Below, in pieces: positions 1-5,819 of a stretch of 7,552 bases of DNA. The notes under the pieces were generated by a model. That model saw only the letters and a list, made by a program, of their open reading frames with translations. It had not been told where the DNA came from and made no database searches. The DNA is from Pseudomonadota bacterium (GTDB lineage: Bacteria; Myxococcota_A; Polyangia; Haliangiales; Haliangiaceae), in NCBI GenBank assembly GCA_023386455.1, contig JAEWJO010000347.1:1-7552 (forward strand), written 5' to 3'. A program made the translations under genes and the position numbers. How positions within the stretch are numbered: the first letter of the stretch is position 1; each line of letters starts with the position of its first letter.

Positions 1-2
1 GC

Positions 3-1022
3 GCCGCGCTGTGGGCGCTCGGCCGGATCGCCGACGCCGCGAGCGAGAAGGCGCTGCTCGCCGCATTCCGCGACGACGACGCGTCGATCCACGAGCGCGC
101 CGCGACCGGCCTGCTCCGCCTCGGCACGCCCGACGCACTCGCCCAGGCGATCGCGTTCATCGCCGGCGATGGAGATGCGGCCGCGCGCGTCGCACTCGCG
201 GCGGCGCTCCACGTCCCGCCGGCTCACGCCGAGCGCCTCTCCGCGGTGATCGACGTCGCACTCGGCAAGGTCAGCGCAGACGACCCGGCGTTCGAGCCGC
301 TCGTCCGCCTCAAGCTCGCGTCGCATGTCGCGCACGGAGCGCCATCGGCCGCGATCGACGTCGACGCGGAGATCGCGACCGTGTTCCCGAGCTTCCCGCA
401 GCTCGTGAAGCTGTCCGGCTTCGACACGCTCGTGAAGAGCCTGCGCACCGCCGAGTCGCTCTTCCACACGACCGGTGCCCAGAAGGACGCTGACCTGTCG
501 CCGCCGATCACGCTCTGGATGAAGGTGCTCGAGAACTACGTCCACGCGTGGCTCGGCCCGCGCATGGCCGGCCTCCAGCGCGACCCGGGCACGCTGTTCG
601 ACTACGTCGATCGCGTCATCGGCGGCAGCTGGGGCGGATACCAGCGCTGGATCGAGCCCAAGTGGAAGGACCCGGCCGAGGTCGGCGGCACGAAGGTCGA
701 CATCCCGCTGCGCTCGATCCCCAACGCCGTGCGCGACCTGCAGGAGCGACGCCGCAAGCGCCTCGACTCTCCACTCTCGGTCACCGAGTGGGCGCGCCTC
801 ATGGTCCTGTTCGCGGTCGATCACCCGTCGACGGGCTTTCGAAACCTGATGAAGCTCGGCGGCAAGAGCGCCGACCGCACGGTCCAGCTCGCGCACCGCC
901 TCCACACGCTCGCCGCGGTCCGCAACCTCGTCACGCACCGTGCGAGCGCGGGCGCCGCCACGCTCGCCGCGTTCCGCCGCGGCTACTACTCGGCGTTCGA
1001 GGACCTCGTCGCGCTCGCCTAG
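3..1022 (+). CDS. HEAT-repeat protein with HEPN-like C-terminal region (5' end outside window)
   Basis: The frame is open from the left edge, so the gene starts upstream; 339 C-terminal residues are visible. Residues 1-70 are alanine/leucine-rich paired helices of HEAT type, with a WALGRIAD segment, then RAATGLLRLGTPDAL, then RVALAAAL, spaced about 30 residues apart. Such repeats form scaffolds for protein binding, or act as phycocyanobilin-lyase-like adaptors. From about residue 150 the sequence changes to a helical, tryptophan-containing region. Near the C-terminus, around residues 290-339, is a helix pair carrying R307-N308-L-V-T-H312, which fits the R-x4-H motif of HEPN domains. An internal GTG at 246 could be taken as a start, but the coding pattern and repeats continue upstream through it. 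Third codon positions are almost all G or C. The HEAT call is fairly firm; the HEPN-like assignment is inference from one motif and its helical setting. No catalytic role is claimed. Confidence 0.75.
   Translation, partial: AALWALGRIADAASEKALLAAFRDDDASIHERAATGLLRLGTPDALAQAIAFIAGDGDAAARVALAAALHVPPAHAERLSAVIDVALGKVSADDPAFEPLVRLKLASHVAHGAPSAAIDVDAEIATVFPSFPQLVKLSGFDTLVKSLRTAESLFHTTGAQKDADLSPPITLWMKVLENYVHAWLGPRMAGLQRDPGTLFDYVDRVIGGSWGGYQRWIEPKWKDPAEVGGTKVDIPLRSIPNAVRDLQERRRKRLDSPLSVTEWARLMVLFAVDHPSTGFRNLMKLGGKSADRTVQLAHRLHTLAAVRNLVTHRASAGAATLAAFRRGYYSAFEDLVALA
1019..1022. other. CTAG shared by two convergent stop codons
   Basis: The plus-strand gene ends with TAG at 1020-1022 and the minus-strand lipoprotein gene ends with TAG read from 1021-1019. 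The palindrome CTAG therefore supplies both stops, and the two genes overlap by three to four bases. No space remains between them for an independent terminator, so each transcript must run into the other's 3' end. Confidence 0.85.
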
Positions 1023-1711
1023 TGCGCCGCGCCAGGGCCGGGGCCGGGGCCCGGGCCGGCCTTCGCCGACTTGAACGACTCGGCGAGCTTCTTGCGGAAC
1101 CCGATGATCGCGAGGTCGGTCTCGTCGAGCTCGAGGTGACCATCGTCGACGTCGAGCTGATCGAAATTGACCGACGACAGCGCGTGCACGAAGTCGATCT
1201 CCAGCTCCACCGTCGCCGTCTTGCCGGGCATCAGCATCTCGTCGATCGGCAGCACGATCGGCATCGGCAGCTTGTCCTCGATGCGGAACTCCATCGGATC
1301 GCCGTCGACCTGCGCGGTGCCGCGGATCTCGTAGCTGTTCTTCGACAGATCGCGGCCCGCAATCTGGAGCGAGAGCTGCGAGTACAGACCGATCGGCGCG
1401 TCCTCGAAATCGATCGTCTCCGGCGCCGTCCCGACGTCCCAGCGCACCTCGAACGTCGTCTCGGTGGTTCTCGGATCGCCCGGTCCCGCGTCGCCGATCA
1501 CGCGCAGGTTGTCGAACGAGAACCGCGCCTGCTCGATCGTGACGTTGTTGTTGATGTTGCCCGGCCAGGCGCCCGGCCTCGCGCCCCACTGGATCGACAT
1601 CGCCGCCGTGCCACTACTGCTGTCCGATCCGTCGCCAGGTGTGTTCGTGTCGTCCGGCTGACAGCCGCAGAGAAGCCCGGCGACAACAGCACACCGGATC
1701 ATCCCCTGCAT
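1019..1711 (-). CDS. Putative lipoprotein of unknown function
   Basis: The 230-residue product has a short basic N-terminus, a hydrophobic stretch and a lipobox, L-C-G-C, with the lipidated cysteine at C17. The residue after it is Gln, not Asp, which suits outer-membrane sorting. A Ser/Gly/Asp-rich linker follows. The body from about residue 38 alternates short hydrophobic strands with acidic turns and looks like an all-beta domain. Segments such as FRIEDKLPMPIVLP and TATVELEIDFVHAL loosely recall DUF4382-type lipoproteins, but I cannot confirm that. The tail is an AKAGPGPGPGPG low-complexity run. The ATG at 1711 is chosen because it gives a compact signal peptide; ATG at 1702 is equally possible, and the longer frame back to 1786 adds residues unlike a signal sequence. 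No strong ribosome binding site is visible at either. The gene is divergent from the FHA regulator and convergent with the HEAT gene. Confidence 0.75.
   Translation of the reverse strand: MQGMIRCAVVAGLLCGCQPDDTNTPGDGSDSSSGTAAMSIQWGARPGAWPGNINNNVTIEQARFSFDNLRVIGDAGPGDPRTTETTFEVRWDVGTAPETIDFEDAPIGLYSQLSLQIAGRDLSKNSYEIRGTAQVDGDPMEFRIEDKLPMPIVLPIDEMLMPGKTATVELEIDFVHALSSVNFDQLDVDDGHLELDETDLAIIGFRKKLAESFKSAKAGPGPGPGPGAAH
1034..1059. repeat. G/C-only inverted repeat in the 3' end of the lipoprotein gene
   Basis: The arms GGCCGG (1034-1039) and CCGGCC (1054-1059) are complementary, and the DNA between them is also made only of G and C. It lies 12 bases beyond the stop of the plus-strand HEAT gene and encodes the alternating Gly-Pro tail of the lipoprotein. 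There is no T tract on either side, so it is not a canonical intrinsic terminator, although a transcript leaving the HEAT gene could fold here. It may equally be a by-product of the GP-repeat codons. Confidence 0.35.
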
Positions 1712-1779
1712 GCGTCCGATGGTAGCAACGCCAGGGCCACGCCGAAACAATCCTAATCGGGCGAATTCATGCACGCGTG

Positions 1780-1796
1780 GGTGCACGTGACTTGCC
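1780..1796 (+). promoter_or_regulatory. Candidate sigma-54-type (-24/-12) promoter
   Basis: The sequence GGTGCACGTGACTTGCC matches the sigma-54 consensus TGGCACG-N4-TTGC at the GCACG block and at TTGC with the correct spacing. The first G of the invariant -24 GG is a T, which is a serious mismatch. A start site about 12 bases after the TTGC would fall near 1807, leaving a short leader before the ATG at 1822. Because the downstream gene is itself a sigma-54 activator, autoregulation would make sense, but the site is only a candidate. Confidence 0.3.
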
Positions 1797-1806
1797 CACT
1801 GTGCAC
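1781..1806. promoter_or_regulatory. Two GTGCAC palindromes 20 bp apart (possible operator)
   Basis: GTGCAC occurs at 1781-1786 and again at 1801-1806, exactly 20 bp apart, which places both on the same face of the helix. They sit in the divergent intergenic region between the lipoprotein and FHA-regulator genes and overlap the candidate sigma-54 element. Tandem palindromic half-sites are typical of dimeric regulator binding, but hexamers are short and this may be chance in GC-rich DNA. Confidence 0.25.
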
Positions 1807-1821
1807 GATCTGTACAAAACC

Positions 1822-3548
1822 ATGCCTACCGAGCTCCAGACGCAAGAAGCCGGGACTGCGTTCGCAGTCCACGAGGCCGCACATGCGTTCCTCGTGATTC
1901 ATGTCGAAGGGGAGGAGCGCGGCTCGCGTGTCGTCGATCTTCCCGATGGGGTCGATGTCACATTCGGCCGCTCGCGCGGCGCAACGGTCCACGTCGAGAG
2001 CGAGAAGGTCTCGCGCATGCACGCTCGCGTGAAGCGCATCGGCGACGTGATCGAAGTCGAAGATCTCGGCTCGCGCAACGGCACGCGCGTCAACGGCGAG
2101 AAGATCGAAGGCATCCTCCGCGTCGCCACCGGTGACGAGATCGCGATCGGCTCGATCCTCGCGGTCGTCGGTGTCACGTCGGGCCTCCGCCGCTCCTCGC
2201 CGATCGCCGAAGACGTCCGCGGCGAATCGCGCCTCGTTGCCGAGGTCGATCGCTCCGTCCGCTACCACCGCCCGCTCACGATCGGCCTCGTCCGCATCGC
2301 GAACGATGCCGTCGCCGACGCGATGGCGCGCTCGCTCCGCCCGATGGATCTCATGGCCGAGGACGCGGGCGACGACTACCTCGTCATCCTCCCCGAGCTC
2401 ACGCGCGCCGAGGGCGCGGAGGCGATGGAGCGTCTCCTCGACTTCGCGCGCGGCGCCGGCGTCAATGCCAAGGCCGCGACCGCGCAGTGTCCCGAGGACG
2501 GCACCACCTACGAGACCCTGATCGGTGCCGTGCGCGCGTCGCTCCGCACCGGCCGCTCGCCGCGCGACACCACCACCGAGCCGAAGTCCCCGACCGAGCC
2601 GATCGTCCTCGATCCGGCCATGCGTCGCGTCTACACGCTCGTCGAGCGCATCGCCGACACGCCGATGACCGTCCTCAACCTCGGCGAGACCGGCGTCGGC
2701 AAGGAGGGCGTCGCCGAGGCCATCCACAAGAAGTCCTCGCGCCGCGACAAGCCGCTCATCAAGCTCAACTGCGCCGCCCTCCCCGAGACACTCCTCGAGT
2801 CCGAGCTGTTCGGCTACGAGCGCGGTGCCTTCACCGGCGCCGACAAGCGCAAGGTCGGCTTCTTCGAGGCTGCCGACGGCGGCACGCTCTTCCTCGACGA
2901 GATCGGCGAGATGCCGCTCCCGCTCAGGCCAAGCTGCTGCGCGTCCTCGAGCGCAAGATGATCACGCGCGTCGGTGGCACCACCGAGATCGCGACCAACG
3001 CGCGCGTCGTCGCCGCCACGCACCGCGACCTCGAGTCCGAGGTCCGCGTCGGCCGGTTCCGCCAGGACCTCATGTTCCGCATCGGCGGCTTCACGCTCGT
3101 GGTTCCGCCGCTGCGCGATCGCGCGACCGAGATCCTGCCTCTCGCCGAGCACTTCGCCTCGATCACCGCGATCGAGCAGGGCCGCCCGGTCCCGGCCCTC
3201 GCCGAGGATGCGCGCTCCGCCCTCGCCGCCTACAGCTGGCCCGGCAACGTGCGCGAGCTGAAGAACGCGATCGAGCGCGCGCTCGTCCTGTGCGGCGATC
3301 AGATCACGATGGCCGACCTGCCGGAGAAGCTCCGCGATGCCGGCCAGCGCGTGCGCCCCGTCTCGCCCGCCGCCGACATGCGTGGCCACCTCGCCGAGGT
3401 CGAGCGCGCCGCGATCGTCACCGCGCTCGAGGCCGAGGATCAGAACCAGACGCGCGCCGCGCGCCGGCTCGGTCTTTCGCGCCGCGCGCTCATCTACAAG
3501 ATGGAGAAGTACGGCCTCAAGCCGCCGCCGAGTCGCGCAGATAGCTAG
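1822..3548 (+). CDS. FHA-domain sigma-54-dependent transcriptional activator, interrupted by a 1-base frameshift
   Basis: With one missing C restored after 2925 the product is 575 residues. Residues about 24-117 are an FHA domain: F48-G-R-S, V63-S-R-M-H, then DLGSRNGTRVNG at 81-92, the phosphothreonine-reading loops. Residues about 133-245 resemble a GGDEF domain but carry D181-A-G-D-D-Y where GG(D/E)EF would be, so cyclase activity is unlikely. The AAA+ sigma-54 module follows: Walker A G288-ETGVGKE, the GAFTGA sigma-54 contact loop at 335-340, Walker B LFLDE at 356-360. Beyond the shift come VVAATHRDL, FRQDLMFRIGGF with arginine-finger-type residues, and WPGNVREL. The C-terminus is a Fis-type HTH (TRAARRLGLSRRALIYKM). 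The protein should remodel sigma-54 RNA polymerase in response to a phosphoprotein signal. ATG 1822 is preferred over GTG 1777, which would lie inside the candidate promoter. As read, translation ends at 2961, after Walker B and without HTH. Identity is very secure; whether the break is real is not. Confidence 0.9.
2925..2926 (+). other. Single-base deletion (frameshift) in the AAA+ domain
   Basis: Before this point the reading frame gives FLDEIGEMPLPL and then nonsense (RPSCCASSSAR, stop at 2959-2961). The frame one base away resumes the family sequence at once as QAKLLRVLE. Adding a C after 2925 (CTC-CAG-GCC-AAG) restores an unbroken match to the conserved PLxxQAKLLRVLQ-type stretch. There is no slippery heptamer here, so a programmed shift is unlikely. 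The spot is a run of short C-rich triplets, a place where a base is easily dropped by sequencing or by mutation. Confidence 0.88.
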
Positions 3549-3591
3549 CGTTCCCAGCGTTTTCTCCCCTTTTCTCCTTTCGGCGCTCGCC

Positions 3592-4386
3592 ATGCAGGCT
3601 TGCGAGCCTTCTTTTCGCGATGTGCGAGTTCAGCCAGGTACCGTTCTAGTCATGTTGCTCGGCGACGTGTTCACCACGTTCGACACTCAGGACTCCGGCA
3701 ACGTCTCCTATGGCGTGCGAGTCGGCGAGCGGCGGTTCTTCGTGAAGACAGCCGGTCGCGCCGACGATTCCGAGCATGCGGCACGCGTGGCACGACTCCG
3801 CAACGCGGTGGCGATTGCCACCTGCTGCCAACACCACGCGCTATCAGTGCTCGATCACGTGATCGAGTCGCCATCAGGGCCACTACTCGTCTACGACTGG
3901 TTCGACGGAGAGCTGCTTGGCGTATCGAGCGCGCGCCGCGACGATCCAACTTCGAGCTTCGTGCGGTTTCGGGCCTTATCACCGGACGTGATCGCGGCGG
4001 CGCTGACGACCATCTACGATCTGCACGCCGAGCTTGCACGTGCGGGCTGGGTTGCCGTGGACTTCTACGATGGCTGCCTGATGTACGACTTCGCGTTGCA
4101 AGAGCTGCGCGTGATCGATCTCGATATGTATTCGCGCGGGCCCTTCACGAACACGATGGGCAGGCTGTTCGGCTCGACGCGCTTCATGGCGCCCGAGGAA
4201 TTCGAGCTCGGCGCGCGCATCGACGAACGCACGACCGTGTTCAACCTAGGACGCGCTGCATTCGTCTTCCTTGACGAGCGCGGCACCACGCCGCAGCGCG
4301 CCGCCGCGACGCGCGCGTGCAATCCAGATTCGGCGGCGAGGTTCGCGACGGTCGCGGACTTCCTCGAGGCGTGGTCGGGTCACTGA
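3592..4386 (+). CDS. Divergent protein-kinase-fold protein (Ser/Thr kinase-like)
   Basis: The 264-residue product has protein-kinase landmarks in the right order. D34-SGNVSYGV resembles the nucleotide loop, FFVK52 matches the beta-3 lysine, LHAELARAGWVAVD157 corresponds to the catalytic-loop region with HRD reduced to A-V-D, VID176-L-D178 is the metal-binding DFG position, and GSTRFMAPEEF (194-204) matches the activation-segment APE motif. The usual asparagine five residues after the catalytic Asp is C162. The APE motif argues for a protein kinase rather than an aminoglycoside-phosphotransferase-type small-molecule kinase. No membrane segment is seen. ATG 3592 is used; ATG 3652 would give 244 residues, and neither has a clear Shine-Dalgarno sequence. 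It lies 43 bp after the FHA activator on the same strand, so co-expression and functional pairing are plausible. Third-position bias is weaker than in the upstream gene. Activity is uncertain given the altered catalytic residues. Confidence 0.72.
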   Translation: MQACEPSFRDVRVQPGTVLVMLLGDVFTTFDTQDSGNVSYGVRVGERRFFVKTAGRADDSEHAARVARLRNAVAIATCCQHHALSVLDHVIESPSGPLLVYDWFDGELLGVSSARRDDPTSSFVRFRALSPDVIAAALTTIYDLHAELARAGWVAVDFYDGCLMYDFALQELRVIDLDMYSRGPFTNTMGRLFGSTRFMAPEEFELGARIDERTTVFNLGRAAFVFLDERGTTPQRAAATRACNPDSAARFATVADFLEAWSGH

Positions 4387-4504
4387 CCGCGTGTTAAGCT
4401 TCGTCTTGGCCTGTAGCGCCAGTCCGGCTCCGCCCGCGAAGGGTACGGCAAAGCTACACACGGCAACGACACCGTGACACCACATCCGGCAATCCCAAGT
4501 CACG

Positions 4505-4549
4505 GGACGGTCAGGTGAGACAACGGAGCCCTCTCGCGAGAAACCGTCC
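4505..4549 (+). other. Stem-loop potential in the leader of the 4565 gene
   Basis: GGACGGT (4505-4511) pairs with ACCGTCC (4543-4549), and the loop contains the self-complementary CTCGCGAG (4533-4540). The 3' arm ends one base before the AAGGAG ribosome binding site at 4551-4556, so folding could affect access to it. Seven base pairs around a 31-base loop is modest, and this may be coincidental. The rest of the 4387-4504 gap shows no clear promoter to my eye. Confidence 0.25.
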
Positions 4550-4550
4550 G

Positions 4551-4556
4551 AAGGAG
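4551..4556 (+). promoter_or_regulatory. Ribosome binding site AAGGAG
   Basis: A strong Shine-Dalgarno sequence lies 8 bases before ATG 4565 and only 2 bases before the in-frame TTG at 4559. The spacing decides the start in favour of the ATG. It is the clearest ribosome binding site in the window. Confidence 0.8.
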
Positions 4557-4564
4557 ATTTGGAG

Positions 4565-5431
4565 ATGGTCGCGATTTCGCTCACACATGACAGCGTCAAA
4601 GAGATGGCGAACCGCCTGCGCCAGTTTCTGGCAGCCGGCGGCACCTCGATAAAACAAACGCACGCGTACGAGGCGCTCGCGAAGTCCCTCGGGTATCGCG
4701 ACTGGAACACGCTACTCGGTGCACTCCAGTCGACAGGTTCTGCATCGCAGGACGTAGCTGTCGAGCAAAGCACAACCGCGAGCGCAGCGTCGCAAGCGAT
4801 GCCCGCAGCGTTGTTGCTCATCGATCGCCATGCGATGGCAGCTCATGGCGTAACGATGGCTCAAATCGAGTCCGCGTTTCGACGCGACTATCCGCGGCTG
4901 CTAGAAGAGAGAAGCCAGTGGGAGACGATGTGCTTCGAGCAGCTTCCGCTTCGGCAGCTTCCCGCGTTCCGTCCGCCCACCCTCTCGGTCCTGCTGCGGA
5001 TACCTGAGAAAGCTCACTTCCACGATGCGTTGATGGAGTGTGTGAAGACAGTCGCCGAGCCAAAGTGGGTCTTTGGTGAGCAGAGTCGCGACGGCGCAAT
5101 GAAGATGACGTTCGTGTTCTTTCCCGAACGCGACGTTGAGACGTTACTACCCGCGATCACCGAGGCGCTTGCGCGTCTACCGGCCGAGCTGCGTGTAGTG
5201 GCAGTTGAGAAGATCGACCCCAGTGAAGGTCATCCGGCATACGCCAAGTGGCGCAGTGACGGCGTCTCCTACTTCGTTTGGGCATGGGAGACGGACGCCG
5301 GCATGCTGCTGCCAGAACTTACGCAGGTTGCGGGGATGGCGCTGAAGTTCAATGGCGACGAGCTCGTTCGTCTGCGCGATGTCGCGACGCTTCACGTCGG
5401 CACGCGTGACGCTGCCGAAAACCAGAAGTGA
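4565..5431 (+). CDS. Protein with N-terminal glyoxalase-related (Glyoxalase_8-type) domain, C-terminal part unknown
   Basis: The 288-residue product begins with a short helical domain, about residues 8-54: AKRLR-type MANRLRQFL, then THAYEALAKSLGYRDWNTL. The pattern of a helix followed by H-x-x-ALE-x-x-A-x-x-x-G-Y-x-D-W-N-T-L is typical of the glyoxalase-related domain found alone or attached to varied partners; its molecular role is poorly known, and it is not by itself a glyoxalase active site. A Ser/Ala/Gln-rich linker (55-80) follows. Residues 81-288 are not recognised: they look soluble and mixed alpha/beta, with no signal peptide or membrane helix. The start is fixed by AAGGAG 8 bases upstream. 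It lies 178 bp after the kinase-fold gene, far enough for its own promoter, and ends 22 bp before a convergent gene fragment. Codon choice is less G/C-biased than in the regulators on the left. Confidence 0.7.
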   Translation: MVAISLTHDSVKEMANRLRQFLAAGGTSIKQTHAYEALAKSLGYRDWNTLLGALQSTGSASQDVAVEQSTTASAASQAMPAALLLIDRHAMAAHGVTMAQIESAFRRDYPRLLEERSQWETMCFEQLPLRQLPAFRPPTLSVLLRIPEKAHFHDALMECVKTVAEPKWVFGEQSRDGAMKMTFVFFPERDVETLLPAITEALARLPAELRVVAVEKIDPSEGHPAYAKWRSDGVSYFVWAWETDAGMLLPELTQVAGMALKFNGDELVRLRDVATLHVGTRDAAENQK

Positions 5432-5453
5432 GAGCAGCAAGCACGGATCGAGT

Positions 5454-5735
5454 CTATCTCGCGAGCATCCGAGCGAGGCCCTCGAGGTTCTGCCTGCAGT
5501 ACGCGCTATCGCCAACCTCCTCGGCCCACACGGCGCTGACGACGTTCGCCCAGAGCCGCACCGTTCGCTTCTCCACCACCGCGATGGTCGCAGCGTCGAG
5601 GAGTCCGCTATCGCGACCTTGACGGACTCGCATGGTGAAGCCCTTGGTCAGCTGAAACGTCGGATCGGTAGATACCTCGCCATTGGGCGCGCCACCGACC
5701 GTGACGTTGCCGAACCGAGGTCGATGCGGCGTCCC
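5454..5735 (-). pseudogene. Gene fragment, unrecognised protein C-terminus
   Basis: On the minus strand one frame is open from a TGA just above 5735 to TAG at 5456-5454, giving 93 codons with G/C-rich third positions. The translation reads like real protein: GNVTVGGAPNGEVSTDPTF, then GFTMRVRQGRDSG, then VRLWANVVSAVWAEE, ending EGLARMLAR. No ATG, GTG or TTG occurs in its first 34 codons. The first usable start is ATG at 5633, preceded by AAGGG at a spacing of 7, which would give only a 59-residue product. Because the sequence upstream of that ATG also looks coded, I read it as the 3' remnant of a longer gene whose upstream part is lost or frameshifted. A neighbouring frame above it (IGFRLTQHEGRRIDLGSAT) may be more of the same gene. 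No family is recognised. A functional 59-residue protein remains possible. Confidence 0.45.
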
Positions 5736-5791
5736 TCATGCTGTGTAAGCCTAAACCCGATCGCTGCCACGATGGGGAGACGATCAATGCG

Positions 5792-5819
5792 TCTCTCATG
5801 GTCCTACTCGAATGAGAGA
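5792..5819 (-). terminator. Inverted repeat spanning the stop codon of the secreted-protein gene
   Basis: TCTCTCAT (5792-5799) and ATGAGAGA (5812-5819) are a perfect 8-bp inverted repeat around a 12-base loop. The loop contains the TAG stop (5806-5804) of the minus-strand gene, and the last codons form one arm. No U tract follows on the minus strand, so it is at best a weak terminator or an mRNA 3'-end stabiliser. Confidence 0.3.

Noticed and set aside
548..1756. 402-codon plus-strand open frame across the HEAT and lipoprotein genes
   Set aside because: It spans two real genes in the wrong frame, is extremely Arg-rich and shows no protein-like segments.
1753..2727. Long minus-strand open frame (324 codons) opposite the FHA activator
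   Set aside because: It is Arg/Asp/Ala-rich nonsense produced by the high GC content, has no domain, and lies opposite unmistakable FHA and AAA+ motifs.
2920..2930. Programmed ribosomal frameshift producing two activator forms
   Set aside because: A -1 shift would restore the exact frame, but no slippery heptamer or obvious stimulatory stem is present; a lost base explains it more simply.
3549..3591. Pyrimidine-rich stretch after the activator gene as an intrinsic terminator
   Set aside because: It has T and C runs but no stem before them, so the kinase-fold gene is not clearly separated from the activator's transcript.
2814..3593. 259-codon minus-strand open frame opposite the activator's C-terminal half
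   Set aside because: It is antisense to the conserved AAA+ and HTH sequence and has the composition of a GC shadow.
5721..5800. Imperfect direct repeat, 5721-5740 against 5781-5800
   Set aside because: Only the last 10 bases align well (GTCCCTCATG and GTCTCTCATG) and the rest needs a gap; there is no third copy, so it is not an array or attachment site.
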